Both the position numbers and the translations under genes were made by a program. From the NCBI GenBank assembly GCA_948744995.1, contig CAPZCD010000013.1, positions 1-20,419 on the forward strand: a DNA stretch of 20,419 nucleotides, given 5' to 3'. This stretch comes from an uncultured Rickettsiales bacterium (GTDB lineage Bacteria > Pseudomonadota > Alphaproteobacteria > Rickettsiales > UBA1997). Positions 8,053 through 14,791 of this stretch are shown piece after piece; the first letter of the stretch is position 1, and each line of letters begins with the position of its first letter. Under the pieces are notes generated by a model, which worked only from the letters and a program-made list of their open reading frames with translations, did no database searches and was not told where the DNA came from.

Positions 8053-8601
8053 CTACTCATTAAAATATCTTTTTAAAAGTCCTTGGAAAACTCTACAATG
8101 TCTTGCTTCATCCTTAGCCATTTCATGTACCGTATCATGTATAGCATCAAAACCACGTTGTTTTGCTATTTTAGCTATATAAAATTTGGCTGAAGTAGCA
8201 CCAAATTCAGCATCAATCCTTTTTTTCAAATTTTCTTTGGAAGATTTAGAAACCTGTTCCCCTAATAGTTCACAGAACTTTGATGCGTGCTCAGCTTCTT
8301 CAAAGGCTATTCTTTTATAAGCTTCAGCTATTTCCGGATAACCTTCCCTATCTGCCGCTCTAGACATAGCTAAATACATTCCAACTTCCGTGCATTCAGC
8401 ATTAAAATGCATCTTAAGTCCATCTATTATTTCCTTATCATTACATTCCATACCCTCACCAATCTTGTGCTCAGTAGCTAATTCATTTGCTTCTTCTTCA
8501 GTTATTTCTACAAATTTATCTGCCTTAGCTCCACATATAGGGCATACCTCAACACCCTCATCCAATATCTCTCCACAAACAGTACATCTATATTTTTTCA
8601 T
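8053..8601 (-). CDS. Rubrerythrin with N-terminal rubredoxin domain
   Basis: Rubrerythrins reduce hydrogen peroxide with electrons passed through a rubredoxin iron centre to a diiron site, in the cytoplasm. Here the rubredoxin domain comes first (residues 1-35, with YRCTVCGE and VCPICGA giving the four Cys ligands). The four-helix diiron domain follows, with ligands in NAECTEVGMY, FEEAEHA, EFGAT and the last-helix motif EMAKDEARH. This is the 'reversed' order known from clostridia, and 182 residues matches that type. The gene has its own promoter and terminator and no redox partner beside it. Base composition resembles its neighbours. Such proteins are typical of anaerobes and microaerophiles, so gene transfer is possible. 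Confidence 0.93.
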   Translation of the reverse strand: MKKYRCTVCGEILDEGVEVCPICGAKADKFVEITEEEANELATEHKIGEGMECNDKEIIDGLKMHFNAECTEVGMYLAMSRAADREGYPEIAEAYKRIAFEEAEHASKFCELLGEQVSKSSKENLKKRIDAEFGATSAKFYIAKIAKQRGFDAIHDTVHEMAKDEARHCRVFQGLLKRYFNE

Positions 8602-8632
8602 AAAAAAATTATTTAATAATTATATGTAGGGT

Positions 8633-8671
8633 ATTTTATAGATATGTAAAAATAAGGTCAAGTGTTCTTGA
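8633..8671 (-). promoter_or_regulatory. Rubrerythrin promoter with operator-like repeat
   Basis: On the minus strand TTGACC (8661-8656) is followed after 17 bases by TAAAAT (8638-8633), giving a leader of about 25 bases that lacks a Shine-Dalgarno sequence. An inverted repeat, TCAAG-TGTT-CTTGA (8658-8671), overlaps the -35 box and could bind a regulator. Confidence 0.5.
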
Positions 8672-8733
8672 TAGGCTCTGCATATTTATTCATAAAAATA
8701 TTGATTTTCTATTTATTTATATTATTTATTATA

Positions 8734-8752
8734 TATAATATTAATTATGGAG
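8734..8752 (+). promoter_or_regulatory. Possible -10 box and ribosome binding site of the secreted orphan gene
   Basis: TATAAT (8734-8739) stands just upstream of the gene, without a convincing -35 box. GGAG (8749-8752) lies six bases before the ATG at 8759, which favours that start over the in-frame ATG at 8747. Confidence 0.4.
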
Positions 8753-8758
8753 ACTCTC

Positions 8759-9196
8759 ATGTTTTTTAGGAAAAATTTGATATTTACAGCATTATTTTCT
8801 TTTGGTTTAGCATCCAGTTTATCTGCTTCTTCAAATAGCGGAAATCCTCCAAAGGATGAAAGAATTCCTATTAAGTTATCCGCAAAAAGTAGCAAGGAAA
8901 AAATATCAAGTATAACAATGGGAAAAAAGATTGAAGTTGACGGAGAAACTGAAGAAGAAATTACAGAACAAACCATATGGGTTGACGGGTATGAAATTCC
9001 AAGTAATAGAAGCTCAAGAGGCGAACATGAATTTACAGTTTTCCTACCTAATGGAAGCACAGAAGTAGGAGTAACAAGCCTCCCAGTAAGACTACGAAAT
9101 GAATGGTTTAATTTAGAGCTGAACTATGGGCCAGATCATGAAAGAACAAGTTCAGAATGTATGTTTTCGCTACATCACCATAAATGGACGGAATAG
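8759..9196 (+). CDS. Small exported protein of unknown function
   Basis: From the ATG at 8759 it is 145 residues. The N-terminus is a clear signal peptide: MFFRKN, a hydrophobic stretch to about residue 20, and a likely cleavage after LSASS or SLSA. The mature part is hydrophilic, with a Lys/Ser-rich first third, an acidic run (EVDGETEEEITEQ) and a C-terminal part with several aromatic residues. A single Cys and a HHH run lie near the end (ECMFSLHHHKW). I recognise no domain. The start at 8759 is preferred over 8747 because GGAG is correctly placed for it and the basic residues then open the signal peptide. It stands alone between rubrerythrin (divergent) and lepA, which has its own promoter. 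Confidence 0.7.
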   Translation: MFFRKNLIFTALFSFGLASSLSASSNSGNPPKDERIPIKLSAKSSKEKISSITMGKKIEVDGETEEEITEQTIWVDGYEIPSNRSSRGEHEFTVFLPNGSTEVGVTSLPVRLRNEWFNLELNYGPDHERTSSECMFSLHHHKWTE

Positions 9197-9245
9197 AACA
9201 GAATTAAATAATTCTATAAAAACCATAAAATAAATACAATCAATA

Positions 9246-9274
9246 TTGACGATTTTTATTTGTTAACTTATAAT
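9246..9274 (+). promoter_or_regulatory. Sigma70-type promoter of lepA
   Basis: TTGACG (9246-9251) and a perfect TATAAT (9269-9274) are 17 bases apart, giving a leader of about 18 bases before the ATG at 9299. A short inverted repeat, AGAATTA-AA-TAATTCT (9200-9215), lies just after the preceding gene but has no T run. Confidence 0.7.
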
Positions 9275-9298
9275 TATTTCGTACAAAAAGAATTATAG

Positions 9299-11125
9299 AT
9301 GTCCGAGATAAAAAATATTAGAAATTTTTCAATAATAGCGCACATAGATCATGGTAAATCAACTCTAGCTGATCGGATTATAGAATACTGTGGTGGTGTA
9401 GACGAACGTGAAAAAACCGAAAGAATATTAGATTCTATGGAACTTGAAAAAGAAAAAGGTATTACCATAAAAGCACAAAGTGTAAGATTAGAGTATAAAG
9501 CTAAAAATGGTGAAAAATACATATTAAATCTCATGGATACTCCGGGACACGTTGACTTTACCTACGAGGTAAATAGATGCCTAGCTGCTTGTGAAGGTTC
9601 TATATTATTGGTAGATGCTACTCAAGGTGTAGAAGCTCAAACTCTGGCTAACGCTTATCATGCAATAGAAAATAATCACGAAATAATACCAGTTCTCAAT
9701 AAAATTGACCTTCCATCAGCCGACATAGAAAAAACTAAACAACAGATAAACGAAATAATTGGTATTGATACAAGTGATACAATACTAGTCAGTGCAAAAA
9801 CAGGAGAAGGAGTACAGGATTTACTGGAAGCAATTGTTAATAGATTGCCTCCTCCAATTGGAAATCCAAATAAGAAACTTAGGGCAATGCTTATAGATAG
9901 TTGGTATGACATCTATCTGGGTGTTGTAGTTTTAGTTAGAATTATAGATGGGGTTCTGAGACGTAACGATAAAATAAAAATGTTAGCTACCGGTGGTATA
10001 TATCAAATGGAGAATATTGGTATATTCACTCCAAAACAAGTTAAGCTGGATAGCTTATCAAGCGGAGAAGTTGGATTTTTTACAGGACAAATAAAACAGG
10101 TATCAGACTGTAAAATTGGGGACACAATAGTACTGGCTAACGACAACCATACTAAACCACTGAAAGGTTTTAAGCATAATACTCCGGTTGTTTTTTGCGG
10201 CATCTATCCGATAGATGCCAGTGATTATAATCTTTTTAAAGAATCTCTAGCAAAACTACACCTTAATGATGCTAGTTTCGAGTTTGAAATGGAAACGTCT
10301 TCTGCACTGGGATTTGGTTTTAGATGCGGATTCCTTGGTTTGCTGCATCTAGAAATAATAGAGGAACGGCTAGAAAGAGAATTCGGTCTAGATCTGATAG
10401 CTACAGCACCATCGGTAATATATAGAGTCTACACCAACACAAGCAAAGGCTTTAAATTTGATGAAGGTAAAAATTATCTGGAGATACATAATCCGGCAGA
10501 TTTACCCGATATCCAATATATAAGCAAAATCCAAGAGCCATGGGTTAGAGCTACAATTATGACACCAGATGATTATCTCGGTAACATAATAAATTTGTGT
10601 ATAGATAGGCGCGGAATTCAAAATAGTTTAACATACGTGGGAACAAGAGCTATGTTGGTTTATGAATTACCCCTGAATGAAATAGTTTATGATTTTTATG
10701 ATAAATTAAAGTCATATTCTAAAGGTTATGCAAGTTTTGATTGGGAAATAATTGACTATAGAGACAGTGATTTGGTTAAATTATCAATATTTGTGAATGG
10801 TGAAGCAGTTGATGCGCTATCGCTTATGATACATAGGACAAAAGCGGAAGCTAGAGGAAGGGTACTTTGTGAGAAGTTGAAGGATTTGATACCAAGGCAG
10901 ATGTTTAAGGTGGCTATACAAGCAGGTATAGGAGGTAGAATAATTGCTAGAGAAACTATAAATCCTTATCGGAAAGATGTTTTGGCTAAATGCTACGGAG
11001 GGGATATAACCAGAAAAAGGAAACTTTTGGAAAAGCAAAAGAAGGGAAAGAAGAAGATGAAAATTATTGGTAATGTGGAAATCCCGCAAAATGCCTTCTT
11101 GGCGGCTTTGAAGATTGATGATTAG
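9299..11125 (+). CDS. lepA: Elongation factor 4 (LepA), ribosomal GTPase
   Basis: LepA is a translational GTPase that resembles EF-G and acts on the 70S ribosome; it has been linked to back-translocation and to initiation or assembly. At 608 residues it has the family's length. The GTPase motifs are AHIDHGKST (G1, about residues 14-22), DTPGH (G3), NKIDLPSAD (G4) and SAKTG (G5). GFGFRCGFLGLLHLEI and the C-terminal LepA-specific domain (KRKLLEKQKKGKKKMK, then GNVEIPQNAFLAAL) are complete. It has its own promoter and is convergent with the pgpA-to-DUF721 group. In many bacteria lepA neighbours the signal peptidase gene lepB; no lepB follows here. Confidence 0.98.
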   Translation: MSEIKNIRNFSIIAHIDHGKSTLADRIIEYCGGVDEREKTERILDSMELEKEKGITIKAQSVRLEYKAKNGEKYILNLMDTPGHVDFTYEVNRCLAACEGSILLVDATQGVEAQTLANAYHAIENNHEIIPVLNKIDLPSADIEKTKQQINEIIGIDTSDTILVSAKTGEGVQDLLEAIVNRLPPPIGNPNKKLRAMLIDSWYDIYLGVVVLVRIIDGVLRRNDKIKMLATGGIYQMENIGIFTPKQVKLDSLSSGEVGFFTGQIKQVSDCKIGDTIVLANDNHTKPLKGFKHNTPVVFCGIYPIDASDYNLFKESLAKLHLNDASFEFEMETSSALGFGFRCGFLGLLHLEIIEERLEREFGLDLIATAPSVIYRVYTNTSKGFKFDEGKNYLEIHNPADLPDIQYISKIQEPWVRATIMTPDDYLGNIINLCIDRRGIQNSLTYVGTRAMLVYELPLNEIVYDFYDKLKSYSKGYASFDWEIIDYRDSDLVKLSIFVNGEAVDALSLMIHRTKAEARGRVLCEKLKDLIPRQMFKVAIQAGIGGRIIARETINPYRKDVLAKCYGGDITRKRKLLEKQKKGKKKMKIIGNVEIPQNAFLAALKIDD

Positions 11126-11173
11126 AGTGATTATAAAAATTATGCACTATACACATACAACATTTTTTATTAA

Positions 11174-11188
11174 AGTAGGAATTCTACT
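11174..11188. terminator. Weak hairpin between convergent lepA and DUF721 genes
   Basis: AGTAG-GAATT-CTACT forms a five-base stem with a five-base loop, roughly midway in the 117-base gap between the two convergent genes. It lacks a T run on either side, so a terminator role is doubtful. Confidence 0.2.
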
Positions 11189-11242
11189 GTCTCATATTTT
11201 CCCTATCTATCTTTCACTATCACTGTTACAAATAATAACATC

Positions 11243-11584
11243 TTACCCAACAATCCTCGGAACCTCCCTCACCGACATCTTCAAAACAGCCCGATAACCA
11301 AACAAAGAATTAATTTTATCAAGTAAAAATTGACTACTATTACCCAAATAAAAAGATGTAGCAGAGTTATAGCTATAGATAATAATATTACACTGTCTTC
11401 CCTCATTTAACAACGAAACCTTACCCAAGCCACAATAGTTTGAGTATCTAGTACCAAAAATCCTATCCCAATTACTAATCAGCGTATAGATGAAGCTACT
11501 TTTGGGATTAGTTATAACAGGTTTTAAAACAGAACTCAATGAATTCCTAACACTCTTTACACCAGCACCATAATAGTCAGCCAT
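11243..11584 (-). CDS. DUF721 (DciA-like) protein
   Basis: The start at 11584 gives 113 residues (MADYYGAGVKSVRNS). It is chosen because AAGGAG lies six bases upstream; the longer frame to 11608 would add eight residues without such a site. The start overlaps the rbfA stop by eight bases, so translation is probably coupled. The layout fits DUF721: a conserved Trp early (SNWDRIFG), followed by a small beta-rich part with a hydrophobic IIIYSY strand and an ending of the type LNSLFGYRAVLKMSVREV. DciA, the best-studied member, helps load the replicative helicase DnaB; other members are unstudied. The family assignment comes from pattern only and is moderately sure. Confidence 0.65.
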   Translation of the reverse strand: MADYYGAGVKSVRNSLSSVLKPVITNPKSSFIYTLISNWDRIFGTRYSNYCGLGKVSLLNEGRQCNIIIYSYNSATSFYLGNSSQFLLDKINSLFGYRAVLKMSVREVPRIVG

Positions 11585-11966
11585 TAAACTCCTTACTTTC
11601 TTTTTCAATTAGATCCAAAACACGCTGTTTTTTCTCATTCTCCGCCTCATATAAAAAAACTATCTCGGGCGTAAATTTAGCCTTAAACTTCTGAGCCACT
11701 ATACCTCTTACTTGTCTCATGAAATCTTTATTTAATTTATCCACCAGCTCTCTCTTATAATTTTCATCGGCGCCAAATATATCTACTACTGCTTTTGCAT
11801 TCAATAAATCTTTACTTATATCCACATAAATCACATTGACAAATATTTGCTGGCCATGTAGCGAAAAGCTACTTTCTATAAAAATATCATTCAATATCCT
11901 CTGTAATTTAGAGGCTTTTTGTAATTGAAAATTAGTTTTACCTTCTTTTTCATAATTTATTTTCAT
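11577..11966 (-). CDS. rbfA: Ribosome-binding factor A
   Basis: RbfA binds the 30S subunit and helps mature the 5' end of 16S rRNA, notably in the cold. The 129-residue protein shows the family pattern: an N-terminal helix that starts ASKLQRILNDIF, the strand FVNVIYVDISKDLLNAKAVVDIFG, a helix with DFMRQVRGIVAQKFKAK, and the strand FTPEIVFLYE. The KH-like fold is therefore complete. It lies 14 bases after the winged-helix regulator gene and overlaps the DUF721 start. The C-terminal tail, beyond the family's core, is charged and ends KEFNG. Confidence 0.9.
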   Translation of the reverse strand: MKINYEKEGKTNFQLQKASKLQRILNDIFIESSFSLHGQQIFVNVIYVDISKDLLNAKAVVDIFGADENYKRELVDKLNKDFMRQVRGIVAQKFKAKFTPEIVFLYEAENEKKQRVLDLIEKESKEFNG

Positions 11967-11980
11967 AATTTAATTACCAT

Positions 11981-12556
11981 CTAATTCAATGATGTAGAAT
12001 AAAATCCATTTTCACAAACTATAAAGTCTTCAACTTCATTTTGCAAAAGTTTTTGCCGCACATTATAAATTGTTGTTTCCACTAAATTATTTTCAGTCGA
12101 TTTCGAATTCCAAACTTGAGCTAATAAATCTTCTTTAGTTTTTTTACAATTAGTAATTTGTAGTAAAAGTTCTATCTCTTTCTCGGTGAATTGTACTACT
12201 GTACCCCCTGTAGTAAAGGTTCGTCTATTCCTATTTATAGTTCCTAAAGAAAATACAAATATATTATCCCTAAAATACCTATAAAAATCAGAAATTTTAT
12301 CTATCAATAAACTTAACCTAAAGGGTTTAATTATGTTATCGATCCCTTCTAGCGAAAAATCATTAATATTTATAATCAGTTTGTTATTTTTATCATCTAT
12401 CTCCTTCAGATAGGATATAATTTTCCTCTCATCAAGACCATCAAAAATTATTATATTACTATCTTTTTCTAGAGAATTGGAAAGTGAAATATCATTAAAT
12501 TCACGCTCTAATACGTTATACAATAATTTATCATCGGAAAATAAAGTTAATTTCAT
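11981..12556 (-). CDS. OmpR-type winged-helix regulator with short receiver-like domain
   Basis: The 191-residue protein has a C-terminal OmpR/PhoB-type DNA-binding domain (about 110-190): a beta start RRTFTTGGTVVQFT, the helix EKEIELLLQI, KEDLLAQVW, and the recognition helix NLVETTIYNVRQKL, followed by the wing ENGFYSTS. The N-terminal 95 residues look like a shortened response-regulator receiver. It has an acidic pair (D8, D9), an Asp after a hydrophobic strand (IIIFDG, D39), and a KPF motif at 77-79. A normal receiver has about 120 residues, so whether phosphorylation occurs is uncertain. No histidine kinase is adjacent. It lies two bases after pgpA and is probably cotranscribed with it. 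Its targets are unknown. Confidence 0.75.
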   Translation of the reverse strand: MKLTLFSDDKLLYNVLEREFNDISLSNSLEKDSNIIIFDGLDERKIISYLKEIDDKNNKLIININDFSLEGIDNIIKPFRLSLLIDKISDFYRYFRDNIFVFSLGTINRNRRTFTTGGTVVQFTEKEIELLLQITNCKKTKEDLLAQVWNSKSTENNLVETTIYNVRQKLLQNEVEDFIVCENGFYSTSLN

Positions 12557-12558
12557 AA

Positions 12559-13116
12559 TTATAGAAGAAAAAATTTTACTATGGATACTGTCAAAATAAT
12601 ATTTATTACACCAGCAAAAATCCCGGCAAATATGTCGTCCAGCATTATTCCATAAGTGTTTTTCATGTTAGAATCTATCTCGCCTATAATCCAAGGTTTT
12701 GTTATATCAAATAGTCTAAAAAGAACTATTGGCAAAATCATTAACAATAGACAAAATAGTATTTTATTATTAGCTACTATAGCTTGCAGATCTATACCTC
12801 TAATAAAATAGATAAAAAATAGTGATATGAAAAAACTTAACAATTGGCCGACAACTTCGTCTATAACAACTTCGCTCGGATCGTCTAAATTATTTTCGGT
12901 AATATATTTTCTTGTATAGCTATAGCCCACCATATAAATACCTGATATTATAAGAGTAATTGAAATGGCCGGTATTTTCACATTAAAATAATTAACCATA
13001 AATATAATTAAAATCCATAGTGGCAGTGTAGCTACACTAGCTATGGTACCGGGACAAACTGGGCTATAACCTATACCAAAGAAGGTAACTACTGGTTTAG
13101 TTATTATTGAAGTCAT
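12559..13116 (-). CDS. pgpA: Phosphatidylglycerophosphatase A
   Basis: PgpA removes the phosphate from phosphatidylglycerol phosphate in the inner membrane, making phosphatidylglycerol. The 185-residue protein shows the family motifs: FFGIGYSPVCPGTIAS near the N-terminus, DDPSEVVIDEVVGQ with the acidic metal-binding residues, and LFDITKPWIIGEID followed by GIMLDDIFAGIFAGV. Several hydrophobic stretches give about four membrane segments. It is the first gene of the minus-strand set that continues with a regulator, rbfA and a DUF721 gene. An AGGATC sequence lies before the start and a divergent promoter region with rpmE upstream. Confidence 0.95.
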   Translation of the reverse strand: MTSIITKPVVTFFGIGYSPVCPGTIASVATLPLWILIIFMVNYFNVKIPAISITLIISGIYMVGYSYTRKYITENNLDDPSEVVIDEVVGQLLSFFISLFFIYFIRGIDLQAIVANNKILFCLLLMILPIVLFRLFDITKPWIIGEIDSNMKNTYGIMLDDIFAGIFAGVINIILTVSIVKFFLL

Positions 13117-13144
13117 CTTTTGATCCTAAATAAAAATTTTTTGG

Positions 13145-13172
13145 AGTGTAAAATAAATTAAGGTATTGTCAA
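13145..13172 (-). promoter_or_regulatory. Promoter of the pgpA operon
   Basis: On the minus strand a perfect TTGACA (13172-13167) and TACACT (13150-13145) are 16 bases apart. The start would be near 13138, giving a leader of about 22 bases. Its -35 box is only eight bases from that of the divergent rpmE promoter. Confidence 0.5.
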
Positions 13173-13180
13173 ATGTATTA

Positions 13181-13208
13181 TTGACTTTTTACCAAGTAGC
13201 ACTACAAT
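13181..13208 (+). promoter_or_regulatory. Promoter of rpmE
   Basis: TTGACT (13181-13186) and TACAAT (13203-13208) are 16 bases apart. The start would be near 13215, about 35 bases before the ATG at 13250. Together with the pgpA promoter the -35 boxes form the inverted repeat GTCAA-8 bases-TTGAC (13168-13185). Confidence 0.6.
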
Positions 13209-13249
13209 TGTCAGATATTTTCAATATAAATTTATACATAAGGTTTGAT

Positions 13250-13477
13250 ATGGCAAAAAAAGATATCCATCCAGAAGGACACAATTTGTCGGTAATTTTA
13301 TCAAGTGGTGAAAAAATTAATATTAAGACAACTTGGGGCAAAGCAGGTGATACAATTAAATTAGATATAGATCCAACTAATCATCCTGCATGGAAAAAAG
13401 AATCCGGAACGTTTGTAAATGCTAATAACGACCAGGTATCAAAATTTAAAAAGAAATATGGTTCTATGTTTAGCTAG
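13250..13477 (+). CDS. rpmE: 50S ribosomal protein L31
   Basis: The protein begins MAKKDIHPEGH and continues with TTWGKAGDTIKLDIDP and NHPAWKKESGTF, which is the L31 signature; it ends VSKFKKKYGSMF. It has 75 residues from the ATG at 13250, where AAGG is suitably placed. The open frame extends upstream to 13166, but the additional residues overlap the promoter and are not L31-like. It lacks the zinc-binding cysteines, so it is the Cys-free form of this protein, which joins the subunits at the central protuberance of the ribosome. Confidence 0.95.
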   Translation: MAKKDIHPEGHNLSVILSSGEKINIKTTWGKAGDTIKLDIDPTNHPAWKKESGTFVNANNDQVSKFKKKYGSMFS

Positions 13478-13784
13478 ACACTAAACGTGAATAGTTAAAT
13501 ACAGTTGAATTTTTAGTAATTAGTTTATAACAAGACGACAGGCGTTATGGAGTAAGTTTTGTCCGAAGGTCTTATTTATAAAGTTAAAGTGTCGGTAGTA
13601 TCTTAGGCAATCATAATTTTTTATTGAAGTTAAGTTTAGTTTTTAATTGAAAATTCTTGAAAAATATGTAGGATAACTAAAACATCAGTAGCAATGACCA
13701 TATAATTTTTATTTAATAAATCTTACTGTATTAGTTTAGTTAGATCGTTGTGAATTTTAAAACTCCACTCTAAACAGACGACCC
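13478..13784. other. 307-base spacer between rpmE and virB11
   Basis: No gene is called here. Both flanking genes end at this spacer (rpmE from the left, virB11 from the right). At 13532-13573 there are nested pairings: AAGAC with GTCTT outside and GACA (13537-13540) with TGTC (13560-13563) inside, in a stretch less AT-rich than its surroundings. A minus-strand frame of 40 codons without a start codon covers 13523-13642. I see no terminator with a T run. Confidence 0.4.
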
Positions 13785-14780
13785 TTAAGCTTCTTCTTCC
13801 ACCTTATCCTTAAAGTACACCTGCGAGACAAACCTACGTCCCTTAGAGCCCCTTTTAAGCTGAACTACTATATCCACAACATTTTTAATGTAGGATAATA
13901 TATCGTCCGGAGGCATACCCAAGCCCGCCTGCATAACCATAAGTTTCAGTTGTTGTATAGCCATTTCAGGAGTATCTGCGTGTAGTGTTGATATAGATCC
14001 CGGATGACCAGTATTTATAGCTCTCAAAAATGAAAAAGCCTCCGATCCTCTCAACTCACCAACAATTATTCTATCAGGTCTTAAACGTAAACAAGTTTCT
14101 ATTAAATCCTGAGTGGTAACCTTAGCAAGCCCTTGTCCTCCTTTTGAAGCCAACAAATGAACTTTGTTAGGATGAGATTCCAGGTCTATTTCTCGTGCGT
14201 CTTCTACACTTATTAACCTCTCTATTTTTGGAATTGCTCTAAGGCAAGCATTTGTAAATGTGGTTTTACCTGTAGAAGTACCACCACTTATGATAATGTT
14301 TTTCTTTACTAATATCGATTGATACAAGAAATCTTTAATTCTATTTGCTTTCAGTAAGCGAGATAATATCACATTATTTTCATCCGTTACCTTCTCGGTA
14401 GCTGTGCTATCAAAAGCTCCCATTTTTTCATAATCCTCAAGCGTCCATGCTAATTCTGATTTCTTTCTTATAGATAAAATAACTGTATGATTTTCACAAG
14501 CTGGAGGAAAAACCACCTGAACCCTTTGGCCTTCCGGTAGTGTAGCTGACAATAATGGAGTTTCTTCGCTTATCTTTTGGTCGGTCGATTCTGCAATCAA
14601 CCTTGCTAATGATTTTAGATGCTTACTATCATAACCCGGTAAATTTACCTTAAACATATCTCCACGTTTTTCAACCCAGGCTTCATTTGGTTCATTTATG
14701 GAAATTTCATTAACTCCATCTTTACTGAGTAAAACCATAATCGGCTTCAGATAAACATTTAGCGCTTCGTAACTCCTCAT
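13785..14780 (-). CDS. virB11: Type IV secretion ATPase VirB11
   Basis: VirB11 is a hexameric ATPase on the cytoplasmic side of the type IV secretion channel that powers pilus assembly and substrate transfer. At 331 residues it has full length. The Walker A motif GGTSTGKT is at residues 166-173, an Asp-containing segment VEDAREI at 192-198, the Walker B region RPDRIIVGELRG at 234-245, and the His box GHPGSISTLHAD at 258-269. The N-terminal domain (about 1-130) is present. A strong TAGGAGG is placed before the ATG and overlaps the virB10 stop, so it should be translated well. It is the last gene of the block that starts at 20288; virD4 does not follow. Confidence 0.97.
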   Translation of the reverse strand: MRSYEALNVYLKPIMVLLSKDGVNEISINEPNEAWVEKRGDMFKVNLPGYDSKHLKSLARLIAESTDQKISEETPLLSATLPEGQRVQVVFPPACENHTVILSIRKKSELAWTLEDYEKMGAFDSTATEKVTDENNVILSRLLKANRIKDFLYQSILVKKNIIISGGTSTGKTTFTNACLRAIPKIERLISVEDAREIDLESHPNKVHLLASKGGQGLAKVTTQDLIETCLRLRPDRIIVGELRGSEAFSFLRAINTGHPGSISTLHADTPEMAIQQLKLMVMQAGLGMPPDDILSYIKNVVDIVVQLKRGSKGRRFVSQVYFKDKVEEEA

Positions 14781-14791
14781 AAGCCAACCTC

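Noticed and set aside
10817..11089. Minus-strand frame inside lepA
   Set aside because: It is the antisense of the conserved LepA C-terminal domain.
11115..11297. Plus-strand 60-codon frame after lepA
   Set aside because: It overlaps the ends of lepA and of the DUF721 gene, has no ribosome binding site, and looks like translated AT-rich spacer.
13166..13249. Upstream start of the L31 frame
   Set aside because: L31 begins at MAKKDIHP and AAGG is placed for 13250; the upstream part holds the promoter.
13523..13642. Minus-strand 40-codon frame as a gene
   Set aside because: There is no start codon and no recognised similarity; kept only as an observation about the spacer.
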